Assembly (NCBI GenBank): GCA_903853385.1
Contig: CAINTJ010000069.1
Span: forward strand, 1 to 64,000
From: an uncultured Gammaproteobacteria bacterium
Lineage (GTDB): Bacteria > Pseudomonadota > Gammaproteobacteria > Pseudomonadales > Pseudohongiellaceae
DNA: 64,000 nucleotides
Reading direction: 5' to 3'
Of this stretch, positions 36,513 through 46,267 are shown in pieces. Positions within the stretch are counted from its first letter, which is position 1. Every line of letters begins with the position of its first letter. The position numbers were made by a program, and so were the translations under genes. A model generated the notes under the pieces. It was given only the letters and a program-made list of their open reading frames with translations. It made no database searches and was not told the origin of the DNA.

Positions 36513-37787
36513 ATGTTTTTTATGACACGCAAAGCTCTTTCACGTCGCACACTGTTGCGAGGTGCCGGCAGCGCGCTTGCCTTGCCGCTGCTCGACGCCA
36601 TGATTCCCGCAGGCGTGCATGCTGCACCCTTGCCGAAGCCGCGTGTGGCCTGCATGTACATGGCGCATGGCGCCATCATGAATCAGTGGACGCCGGCCGG
36701 TGAGGAGCGTGACTTCACCTTGTCGCCCACGCTGGCTTCCCTCGCCCGGCACCGCGACTATCTAACAGTGGTCAGCGATCTGGATTTGTCGGCCGCACGG
36801 GTCGGCCCGAATTCTGCTGGCGACAACCACAACCGTTCCTCTGCCTGCTGGCTCACTGCCTCACCGGTGCGCAAGGGACCAACGCCGTGTTCGTTCGACC
36901 AGCTGGTGGCGCAGCGCATCGGGCAACAGAATGCCTTGCCTTCACTCGAACTCGCACTCGACGGCGGTGTATCGATTTCATTCCTGACACCGACGACAGC
37001 ATTGCCGATGGAGCTGAATCCGCGGGTCGTGTTCGAGCGACTGTTTGGCACCGCCAGCAATGCCCAGGAACGTGCCATGCGAATGCGTCAATCTACCAGT
37101 CTGCTCGACTCGCTTGGCGGTCAGATTGCCGGATTGCAGAACCAGCTGCCCGCCTCCGATCGCGAACGGCTCGACCGTTATCTGCACGACCTGCGCGAGA
37201 TTGAGCGTCGTCTCGAACTGGGCAGCACCAAGTTGACCGATGGCATCGACATGCCGACCAAACCGGTCGGAATTCCCGACGATTTCGAGGCACATGCGCA
37301 CCTGATGATCGATTTGATTGCGTTGGCATGGCAAGCAGACCTCACGCGCGTTTCAACGTTGTTGCTGACGCGGGAACTGGGCAATACCGTGTTTCCCAAA
37401 AGCGGCATCAATGAACCCCACCATGCCTGTTCGCATCATTCCGAATCACCTGACAAGATCGCACTTTATGCGCGCATGAATGCCTATCACACACAGGCGC
37501 TGCTCGCTTACACCTTGGAACGCCTGCGCTCGTCACCGGATGGCGACGGCAACCTGCTCGACCATTCGCTGGTGCTCTATGGCAGTGGCATGAGCAATTC
37601 CAACAACCACGATCATGATCCCTTGCCGCTGGTACTGGCAGGCAAGGCCTCGGGTCGTGTGAAAGGCGGGCGCCACATTCGGGCCGGCCGCGGCACGCCG
37701 ATGGCCAACCTGCTGTTGGGCATGCTCGATGCACTCGACATACCGGCTGACTCTTTCGGTGAAAGCAGCGGGAGGATCATCCTGTGA
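36513..37787 (+). CDS. Tat-exported DUF1552 protein, copy 1
   Basis: 424 residues from the ATG at 36513. A twin-arginine signal (SRRTLLRGAGSALALPLLDA) precedes the DUF1552 domain. Conserved His clusters are N300-E-P-H-H-x3-H-H (NEPHHACSHH) and GSGMSNSNNHDHD near the C-terminus, matching copy 2. Tat export suggests a cofactor or metal acquired in the cytoplasm. DUF1552 resembles the DUF1501/alkaline-phosphatase-like superfamily, but no activity is known. It almost always accompanies a DUF1592-type protein. Its last bases overlap the GTG start of the ankyrin gene. Confidence 0.85.
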   Translation: MFFMTRKALSRRTLLRGAGSALALPLLDAMIPAGVHAAPLPKPRVACMYMAHGAIMNQWTPAGEERDFTLSPTLASLARHRDYLTVVSDLDLSAARVGPNSAGDNHNRSSACWLTASPVRKGPTPCSFDQLVAQRIGQQNALPSLELALDGGVSISFLTPTTALPMELNPRVVFERLFGTASNAQERAMRMRQSTSLLDSLGGQIAGLQNQLPASDRERLDRYLHDLREIERRLELGSTKLTDGIDMPTKPVGIPDDFEAHAHLMIDLIALAWQADLTRVSTLLLTRELGNTVFPKSGINEPHHACSHHSESPDKIALYARMNAYHTQALLAYTLERLRSSPDGDGNLLDHSLVLYGSGMSNSNNHDHDPLPLVLAGKASGRVKGGRHIRAGRGTPMANLLLGMLDALDIPADSFGESSGRIIL

Positions 37788-39436
37788 AGCGAAACTTTTG
37801 CCACGGTCCTTGCTATTGCCTACTGCTGTGTATGCTTGCCCAGGCGCAGGCAGCCGAAGTCACGACCATCCTCCGCGTGCCTGCCGCCGGCGCAGTGAAA
37901 GTGTCAGCGCTGGCCACTGCCACCATGCAGCGCGATGGCGCACGAGTAATGGCCTTGCTCAATGCTGAAGGCGCACTCGACGTCAATGCGCCCGGCCCCG
38001 AAGGCAGCAGCGCGTTGCATTGGGCAGTGCGCTACGGTGATCTTGGCACTGCCCGCCGCCTGGCCACAGCCGGAGCCAATCTCAATCTGGCCAATCCCTA
38101 TGGCGCACGGCCACTGCAACTGGCAATCGAAAACGGCCATGCGGAACTGGTTGGCTGGCTGCTGGATGCCGGTGCTGATCCCGCTGCACGCGATCTGGCC
38201 GGCGAGCCGGTGTTGTTCCTCGCGGCCGGTCTGGGCGATACCACAACCATCAAGGCCTTGCTGGCCCACGGAGCAACTGTAGATCAGGAAGACCTCGTCT
38301 ATGGTGAAACGGCATTGATGGTGGCGGTGCGCAGCGGACAGTACGCTGCTGCCGGGGTGTTGCTTGCCGCCGGTGCCAACGTCAATCGGCAGACGCGTAA
38401 CACCGATGTCATGCCCGGGCGCGACAGAAAATTCGTAGACCCTAGCGAGATCCCCGGCTCACTGACTACTGGCGTGGGCCTGATCCGTGGCGGCTGGCCG
38501 GAGCGTGGCGTGCGCCAGCCCTTGGCGGGAGCAAAAACTCCGCTGCACTACGCGACGCGCATGGGCGACCTGGCGCTGACCCAATTGCTGGTGAAGGCCG
38601 GCGCTGATCTCAACGCCCGCGATGCTAACGGCATGAGTCCACTGGTCAATGCCATCATCAATACCAACATCGTGGCGCTGCATCCTGAAGTGCAGGGTCA
38701 CCTGGGCGTGGCATCGTGGCTGGTGGAGGCCGGTGCCGATGTCAATGCCGAGGACTGGTATGGCGAGACACCACTGTGGGCGGCCATCGACATGCGTAAC
38801 CTCATCTATCGCAACGTCAGCACCACTGACAATAATGTGAATCGCAACACGGCCTTGGCACTGATCAAGCAGTTACTTGAACGTGGCGCCAACCCCAACA
38901 TGCGTGTGCGCGAATACCCGCCTTCCCGCCAATTCATTCTCGGCGTCGGCTCGGTGGAGTGGGTGGACATCAGCGGACAAACCGCCTTCATGCGCGCCGC
39001 CCGTGCCGGTGATCTCACAGTGCTGCACTTGTTGCTGGACAAGGGCGCTGACCCCAACCTCAGCACCTTCAACGGCACCAATGCCCTCATGCTGGCGGCC
39101 GGTGTCAACTTCGCTGCCGGTGAAACCTATACCGAAGGTGAAGCGGCATTATTGGAAACGGTGAAGCTGACACATGCACTTGGCAACGACATCAACGCAG
39201 TTAACACGCTGGGCTTGCAGGCCATGCATGGCGCTGCCAACCGGGGCGCCAATGACATCGTCCGCTACCTTGCCGAACACGGGGCCGAGCTGGATCGCGC
39301 GGACCAGCAGGGTCGCACACCGATCATCTGGTCGCAGGGCCAGTATCTGCCCTCGCGCCCGCTGATCCCCAAGCCTGAGACCACCGCACTGATCAGTTCC
39401 TACATGGCCAACAAAACAGTGCAGGTCCATCCTTGA
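37784..39436 (+). CDS. exported ankyrin-repeat protein, cassette 1
   Basis: 550 residues from a GTG that overlaps the DUF1552 stop (GTGA). A signal peptide ends AQAQAAE. At least eight ankyrin repeats are recognisable by the G-A-D/N-x-N turn (AGANLNLAN, AGADPAARD, AGANVNRQT, AGADLNARD, AGADVNAED, RGANPNMRV, KGADPNLST). Long insertions between repeats match those of the second ankyrin protein. An exported ankyrin solenoid is probably a scaffold for the cassette's haem and Tat proteins in the periplasm; that is inference. Confidence 0.88.
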   Translation: MKRNFCHGPCYCLLLCMLAQAQAAEVTTILRVPAAGAVKVSALATATMQRDGARVMALLNAEGALDVNAPGPEGSSALHWAVRYGDLGTARRLATAGANLNLANPYGARPLQLAIENGHAELVGWLLDAGADPAARDLAGEPVLFLAAGLGDTTTIKALLAHGATVDQEDLVYGETALMVAVRSGQYAAAGVLLAAGANVNRQTRNTDVMPGRDRKFVDPSEIPGSLTTGVGLIRGGWPERGVRQPLAGAKTPLHYATRMGDLALTQLLVKAGADLNARDANGMSPLVNAIINTNIVALHPEVQGHLGVASWLVEAGADVNAEDWYGETPLWAAIDMRNLIYRNVSTTDNNVNRNTALALIKQLLERGANPNMRVREYPPSRQFILGVGSVEWVDISGQTAFMRAARAGDLTVLHLLLDKGADPNLSTFNGTNALMLAAGVNFAAGETYTEGEAALLETVKLTHALGNDINAVNTLGLQAMHGAANRGANDIVRYLAEHGAELDRADQQGRTPIIWSQGQYLPSRPLIPKPETTALISSYMANKTVQVHP

Positions 39437-39588
39437 AGCAATGCCTGATACATGCAACGGCAACTAGAACATGACAAAGTTGATTTGCAAGCAGGCTTTC
39501 GGCTCGGCCTTGGGCAAATACAGCCCACATTCTTTCCATTTTTCAAAAATCGATTTGTGCTGTAATCATTGTTTGGACAACAGTGACT

Positions 39589-40719
39589 ATGCATATGCCG
39601 GTATTTTCCTCCCACACTTGCCAGTGCTTGCTGGCTTTGACTTTGCCGCTTTTTTGCATCGCCGAACCTGTGCTGGCGGAAGATAAACCAGCTCCACTCG
39701 ACAAAATGCTGTGGTCGCGCAGCATGGGGCAATCAGGATTGCGTCGTTTCTATTCGACGGACGCCGACCTTGGCGAAGTGCTAAACCGGCAGTCAAGCTA
39801 CCTGCTCGCCAACCGGCTGGAGACCAGCACCAAGGCCAGTACAAAAAGCAACTTTGTCGATCCGCAAGTTCTGGCTTCGTCGGTGGAAAGCTATGTGGGC
39901 CAATTCGATTCATTGCTACCGGTTGCCGGTAACCAGGAACATCTGTGGCTCCTGCGAACACTTGTCCGCACAGCGCAACGACTTGAAATAGACAAAGTGC
40001 AAAGCCGCAATAACCGTTACGATCTGGGCATGCTGTATGTCCCTGACCAGAACTCCTATTTTGGTCTTGGCCTTGCAATGGAGAACACTTCTGCAACTCT
40101 CAGATACACCACTGGCCAAACCGATGTGCAGGCTGTCGGACCACGTCTGGATGCGGGATTCAGAATCACACCGCTGCTGGCACTGGGATTGCGAATCGAG
40201 CAACTGCGTTTCACCGGTGACAACGCTGTTGCCGCGCGTGGCACGAGCGTCACCAGGCCGCTGGACTATCAGCGCAACTATATTCAGGTGGAGAGCATTT
40301 TGAGATTGTCCCCGCAGCAGTTGCACTGGTTGCCCGCAGGTTCCCAGTTGGGGGCATCGGCAGCCGTGTACCTGCTGGACTCGCGCTACCAACCAGAACT
40401 CAACAGTTTGGGGCAGGCAGTCACAGAGCCGTTCGGCAATCACGAACACCTGAAAATAATGCGGACGGGCATCTTCTACTCCACAACTTTGGCCGGCAAT
40501 ACAAAATGGAACCCTTATACCGAGCTGCTGCTGGATCGTGAATTTGACACCAACATGAGCCATCCACTCGACGATCGAACCGGTCTTATCTGGAAAGCAG
40601 GATTGGCGTGGCTGCCGGCACCTGGCAAGCGCATCTCGCTGGAATACCAGCGCTCACAAAGCCGCCATGATTTGCGTGAACGCGACAACTTCCTGGTTGT
40701 GGCAATTTTCGACTTCTGA
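39589..40719 (+). CDS. putative outer-membrane beta-barrel protein
   Basis: 376 residues from ATG 39589 (a GTG at 39583 and an ATG at 39595 are alternatives). A signal peptide (LLALTLPLFCIAEPVLA) is followed by a helical stretch (about 40-130) and then alternating strands (YFGLGLAMENTSATLRY, LLALGLRIEQLRFTG, RISLEYQRSQSRHD), ending VVAIFDF with a C-terminal Phe typical of BAM substrates. Not a family I recognise. The PQQ gene starts 8 nt later, so it may be the porin partner of that quinoprotein. Confidence 0.6.
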   Translation: MHMPVFSSHTCQCLLALTLPLFCIAEPVLAEDKPAPLDKMLWSRSMGQSGLRRFYSTDADLGEVLNRQSSYLLANRLETSTKASTKSNFVDPQVLASSVESYVGQFDSLLPVAGNQEHLWLLRTLVRTAQRLEIDKVQSRNNRYDLGMLYVPDQNSYFGLGLAMENTSATLRYTTGQTDVQAVGPRLDAGFRITPLLALGLRIEQLRFTGDNAVAARGTSVTRPLDYQRNYIQVESILRLSPQQLHWLPAGSQLGASAAVYLLDSRYQPELNSLGQAVTEPFGNHEHLKIMRTGIFYSTTLAGNTKWNPYTELLLDREFDTNMSHPLDDRTGLIWKAGLAWLPAPGKRISLEYQRSQSRHDLRERDNFLVVAIFDF

Positions 40720-40727
40720 AGACATCT

Positions 40728-42956
40728 ATGAAAACAATATTGGTGGTGATGGCATTCTATTCGGGTTTGGTGCTGGCGCAGACCGGAGATTCCGAGCGTG
40801 GCGCGCTGGTGTTCCAGGCATATTGCACCCGCTGCCATATCCCGATAGAAATTGAAAACCGGCTACGCAATGACTGGTTGGGCCACACTGGTGCACAATT
40901 GCTGCAACGTATCAGTGCCACCATGCCAGGGGAAAACGCCGGCTCACTGACTGCGCAGCAATACCTGGATGTCACGGCTTTTGTGCTTGCCATTGGCAAG
41001 GTTGAACTGCCGGCGACTGCACTCACGCCCAAGGCGCTGGCTGACTTGACGCTGGCACGCACGGTTGCTGCTACTGCCACTGCGGCGGTGCCCTCCACAC
41101 CCTGGCTGACACTCAACGGCGATCTTGCTTCTACCCGCTATACCGCACTTGCTCAAATCAATGCATCCAACGTAAAGGATGTGAAGGTCACCTGGCGCCT
41201 CAATCTGGACAGGTTTGGCCCCACCACTGAAGGCTCGAACGTCACCACACCCTTGATGGTCAATGGCACCTTGTATGCCACAGCCGGTGTCACGCGCGAC
41301 GTCATAGCGCTTGATCCTGCTACCGGTCAGTTGCTGTGGTTGTGGCGCGCGCAGGAAGGTGAGCGCTTCACCAACGCGCCGCGCAAAGGTTCCGGCAAGG
41401 GCCTGGCGTTCTGGACTGATGGCGTGCAGGACATCGTGCTGACAGTAACGCCTGGTTATTACCTGGTTGCCCTGAATGGCAAAACCGGATTGCCGGTGAA
41501 AAACTTTGGTGCGGGTGGCTGGGTTGATCTGCAGGCAGGCTTGCGACTCGGCCCCGGCCGCCAGGACCTCGATATCGGCCTGTCGTTTCCGCCACTGGTA
41601 GTTGACGATGTCGTGGTGGTCGGTGCGTCAATGGCACTGTCAACACGCCCGCTTTCTGCCGCCAACGTCAAGGGCGACATACGCGGCTATGACATCCACA
41701 GCGGCAAACTGCTGTGGACCTATCACACCATTCCCGAGCGCAACGAATTCGGTTCGGAAACCTGGCAAGGCAATTCTGCTTCCTACACTGGCAATGCCGG
41801 CGTGTGGGCGCCCATGTCGGCCGATCCAAAACTCGGGTTGGTCTATCTGCCGGTGGAAACACCGACTGGCGACTATTACGGCGGTGATCGTCACGGCAAC
41901 AATTTGTTTGGCAACTCGCTGGTGGCACTCGACTACCACACCGGCAAAATGAAATGGTATTTCCAGCTGACTCATCACGACATCTGGGACTGGGATCTGC
42001 CGGCAGCCCCCATCCTGGCTGATTTGCCCAACGGCCGAAAAGTGGTGGTGCAGCTCACCAAGCAGGCCATGGCTTATGTGTTTGACCGTGCCACCGGCGA
42101 GCCCGTATGGGATATTGTCGAAACAAAAGTTCCCCAATCCGACATTCCCGGCGAACAAACATCACCAACCCAACCCATCCCCAGCAAACCGGCGCCGTTT
42201 GATCGTCAGGGATTAACGGAAAATGACCTGATCAATTACACGCCGGAGCTGTTTGCCAAAGCGAAGCAGGCGGTAAAACCCTATCGCATGAGTCAACTGT
42301 TTTCGCCGCCGTCGCTGGCCGATGCACCCGATGGCACGCATGGCACGCTGCATTTGCCGAATGCCACCGGTGGCGCCAACTGGCAAGGTGGTGCCTATGA
42401 TCCCGATACCGGCATCCTGTATGTGCCGTCACGCACTGCGCTTACCCTGCTGGGACTGGTACCCGGTGGCACGGCCTCGTCTGTCCGCTATATCCAGGGA
42501 TTGCGCACCAGCCTCGATGTAGAGGGCCTGCCGATCATGCGACCACCTTATGGCCGCATCACTGCCATCGATTTGCAAAGTGGCAATCATTTGTGGTGGA
42601 TTCCCAATGGCGATACGCCCGCCAATATTCGTAATCATCCTGCGTTGGCGGGTGTGGAGTTGCCGCGTACCGGAGTCCCTAATCAGTCGGGGATCATGCT
42701 GACCAAGACCCTGCTGTTTTCAGGCGAAGGTCCTGGCGGCAAGCCGGTGTTGCGGGCGCACGACAAAAGTTCCGGCGACATCATCGCCGAGCTTGCGTTG
42801 CCGGGTGCGCAGACTGGCACGCCTTCAAGTTTCATGCATGAAGGTTCGCAGTACATCGTGCTGACGGTAAGCACCAAGGGCAGTAGTGAGCTGGTGGCAT
42901 TGAAACTGGCAGGTTCTGCTGCCAAAACTCAAACACCTGCTGCCGCAGCGGAATAA
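40728..42956 (+). CDS. PQQ quinoprotein with N-terminal cytochrome c domain
   Basis: 742 residues. The signal peptide ends VLAQ; a cytochrome c domain at about 20-95 has CTRCH (C33, C36, H37). A PQQ beta-propeller follows (about 120-725) with tryptophan-docking repeats (VIALDPATGQLLW, VALDYHTGKMKW) and the HHDIWDWDLPAAP motif of membrane-glucose-dehydrogenase-like quinoproteins. It lacks the vicinal Cys pair seen in the other PQQ enzyme. The haem domain is at the opposite end from that enzyme. It is a probable periplasmic dehydrogenase for a polyol, sugar or aromatic alcohol. Confidence 0.83.
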   Translation: MKTILVVMAFYSGLVLAQTGDSERGALVFQAYCTRCHIPIEIENRLRNDWLGHTGAQLLQRISATMPGENAGSLTAQQYLDVTAFVLAIGKVELPATALTPKALADLTLARTVAATATAAVPSTPWLTLNGDLASTRYTALAQINASNVKDVKVTWRLNLDRFGPTTEGSNVTTPLMVNGTLYATAGVTRDVIALDPATGQLLWLWRAQEGERFTNAPRKGSGKGLAFWTDGVQDIVLTVTPGYYLVALNGKTGLPVKNFGAGGWVDLQAGLRLGPGRQDLDIGLSFPPLVVDDVVVVGASMALSTRPLSAANVKGDIRGYDIHSGKLLWTYHTIPERNEFGSETWQGNSASYTGNAGVWAPMSADPKLGLVYLPVETPTGDYYGGDRHGNNLFGNSLVALDYHTGKMKWYFQLTHHDIWDWDLPAAPILADLPNGRKVVVQLTKQAMAYVFDRATGEPVWDIVETKVPQSDIPGEQTSPTQPIPSKPAPFDRQGLTENDLINYTPELFAKAKQAVKPYRMSQLFSPPSLADAPDGTHGTLHLPNATGGANWQGGAYDPDTGILYVPSRTALTLLGLVPGGTASSVRYIQGLRTSLDVEGLPIMRPPYGRITAIDLQSGNHLWWIPNGDTPANIRNHPALAGVELPRTGVPNQSGIMLTKTLLFSGEGPGGKPVLRAHDKSSGDIIAELALPGAQTGTPSSFMHEGSQYIVLTVSTKGSSELVALKLAGSAAKTQTPAAAAE

Positions 42957-43154
42957 AAGGGCTGGGGCGGTCTGGCAGTAAAACAGGAAATCGATGCAGT
43001 GATATTGGGCCAGGGCTTTGGCACCCAGATGCAGATGATGTTTGAGAAGGATTTGCTGGTATCCAATTCAGTTGACCTTGCACAGTGACGCAAACATCCG
43101 CTGAACAAACGCGTCAAGGAATTTTTCGCGCTGCTGTGTGCGCGATTTCTATGA
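42957..43154 (+). pseudogene. C-terminal remnant of a phospholipase D/cardiolipin-synthase-like gene
   Basis: Immediately after the PQQ gene stop, and in the same frame, the DNA encodes KQEIDAVILGQGFGTQMQ and MFEKDLLVSNSVDLAQ, then a TGA (43086-43088), then HPLNKRVKEFFALLCARFL and a stop. This is the typical end of cardiolipin synthases (DLAQW-x-x-RP-L-x-x-R); the TGA replaces the expected Trp codon. No HKD motif remains. A remnant of a lost neighbour. Confidence 0.65.
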
Positions 43155-43865
43155 GTCAAGCCAGGCCAGCAATGCCGCCGCAACCGCTGCCGGCCTTTCC
43201 ATGGTGCTCATGTGGCCGCACTCAGGAACCGCCACCAGCTGACTGCCTGCTATCAGTCTTGCCATGTCGTCATGACGTGCCAGCGGGCTCCAGCTGTCGT
43301 TGCTTCCGCATAACAACAAGGTGGGCAGATGCAGGTTTGCCAGCAAGTCGGTGCGGTCGGGCCGCTCCAGCAGCGCGCGGATTTGCGCTGCAAATTGCTC
43401 CACGCTTGCACGTGCAATCATCGCGTTGATCGCGTGCATCAGCGGCACGTCGGCCAGCCGTGGCGGCCACACCATGCCGTGCGACCACTCTTGTGCCATG
43501 GCCAGCATGCCGTGCTGCTTAGCGATCTCCAGCAGGCGATAACGACCTGTCTGCTCACGCTCGCCGGCCTCCCCTGGCGCCAGTGCCTGATAGCCGGTAT
43601 CCAGCAGTGCCAGTTTCGTCACGCGTTGCGGTGCACGCGCCATCACTTCCAGCGCAACGCGCCCGCCCATGGAATGGCCGGCCAACGCGAAGCGGGCGGG
43701 CGCACGTGCGAGAATGCGTTCTGCCATCGCGCCCAGCGAATCGCACAATTCATGCTTGGCTACCTGGATCTCGCTCACCGCACTCAAGGTAGCAAGCTGG
43801 TGTTGCCAGACTGCGTCGTCACACAACAATCCTGGCACTAGCACGAGGGCTTGGGTTGGTTTCAT
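43149..43865 (-). CDS. alpha/beta-fold hydrolase
   Basis: 238 residues from MKPTQALVLVPG at 43865. The oxyanion-loop region is VLVPGLLCDDAVW, the nucleophile Ser is in GHSMGGRVAL, the acid is probably the Asp in CGSNDSWSP, and the His is in PECGHMSTMERP. It has no signal peptide. It is similar in size to carboxylesterases and to enol-lactone or meta-cleavage-product hydrolases. The aromatic-cleavage genes next door make a pathway role possible but unproven. Confidence 0.82.
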   Translation of the reverse strand: MKPTQALVLVPGLLCDDAVWQHQLATLSAVSEIQVAKHELCDSLGAMAERILARAPARFALAGHSMGGRVALEVMARAPQRVTKLALLDTGYQALAPGEAGEREQTGRYRLLEIAKQHGMLAMAQEWSHGMVWPPRLADVPLMHAINAMIARASVEQFAAQIRALLERPDRTDLLANLHLPTLLLCGSNDSWSPLARHDDMARLIAGSQLVAVPECGHMSTMERPAAVAAALLAWLDS

Positions 43866-43987
43866 GGCCTCAACAACTATGCAATGGTGGGAAAAATTCG
43901 CCAACGTGATGTTAGCTGATTGGCGGCCATGACAGCGAGGCCGGGAACGCTATAGTATGGCTACACACATCCCGGAGCTTCCAGGCC

Positions 43988-45231
<1,244 letters not shown>

Positions 45232-45266
45232 GTTCACCACGTTCCCAAAACCACCAGGAGAATGTT

Positions 45267-45943
45267 ATGAGACTGTTTCGATTTTTGACCCGCTCATGGT
45301 GCAGCGCTACTGCGGCAGTGCTGGTTGTTTCCCTTGCCTGACTGCAAACGCCCAGCAGTTGCCAGCCGATATCAATGCCAATTCGCTGGCGCGTTTGCCC
45401 TACGTGCAGCGCAAAGACGCCGACGCTGGCGCCAAACGCTTGTTCGAAACTTTTGTGCGTGACAGCAATGCGCCCACTGACGTGATCAAGGGGCCGCTCG
45501 CGTTTGCAGCCTATAACAGCGCGGTGGCGACCGCGCTGCTCGATTTGCATGACGGCGCGGTGGTCAAGGGCAGCTTGAGCGCGCATGTGCGCGAGCTGGC
45601 CATTCTGGTGGCCTGTCGCGAGACCAATTTCGACCTTGAGTGGAACGGTCATGAACCCGCGGCGGTAAAAGCCGGTGTCGATCCCAAGGTCATCGAGCTA
45701 GTGCGCAACAAGGGATCGCTGACCGATGTCAATGACAACGATGCCGCCGTGATCCGTTTCGGTCGTGAAATGTTGAGCGATCGCAAGATGAGTGCCGCCA
45801 CGTTTGCCAAAGCCAGGACTTTATTCGGTGATCGCGCTGCGATGGATCTGGTTGCTGTCATGAGCACCTATGCAGTGAGCGGGTTCTACGCGATTGCTGT
45901 CGATGAACAGGTGCCCGCTGGCAAGCCACGGCTGCCCCGCTAA
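45267..45943 (+). pseudogene. exported carboxymuconolactone-decarboxylase-family gene with a frameshift
   Basis: The ATG at 45267 follows AGGAG by 8 nt and encodes 24 residues of signal peptide (MRLFRFLTRSW, then AAVLVVSLA) before a TGA at 45339-45341. The mature protein continues in the -1 frame as LTANAQQLPADINA to a stop at 45943. It includes the AhpD-like CMD core (SAHVRELAILVACRETNFDLEWNGHEPAA). Restoring one C in GCC(C)TGA would give a perfect signal peptide with an ANA cleavage site. It is therefore a one-base deletion or an assembly indel. A start at ATG 45296 would give a signal-less protein without a ribosome site. Decarboxylase versus peroxidase function is open; the CMD-motif cysteines are mostly absent. 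Confidence 0.75.
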
Positions 45944-46267
45944 CACCGCGTGCCGGTGCCAGCCGGCCACGCACCGGCATACCCTGCTGCCAGGCGTCAA
46001 ACCGGCGACCTGACTATCCTGATACCCCGCCCGGCTGAGACTCTGCTAGACAGCTTCCCTTACCACGACTATCCTCCCTCACAAGCAACAGTCAGAGTTG
46101 CATTAGTTCAAGCATTTTTGGGGAAATTTCCAGTCTGTATATCCGCCTCTGCGGATAATTGAAATTACCAACTTCAGTAAGTCGCACTACCCGTAGCAAG
46201 CATCGTTATGCATTGCTGCAGTACCCAGGCATCCAGCATGCCAATAAAAACAAAGGGGGGAGTTCGT
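45944..46267. other. 324-bp gap upstream of cassette 2
   Basis: No credible gene or RNA. It should carry the promoter of the ankyrin/DUF1592/DUF1552 operon; a GGGGGG run at 46255-46260 serves as ribosome site for the ATG at 46268. Confidence 0.5.

Noticed and set aside
42929-43183. 84-codon minus-strand frame between the PQQ gene and the hydrolase
   Set aside because: It is antisense to the phospholipase D remnant and has no coding features.
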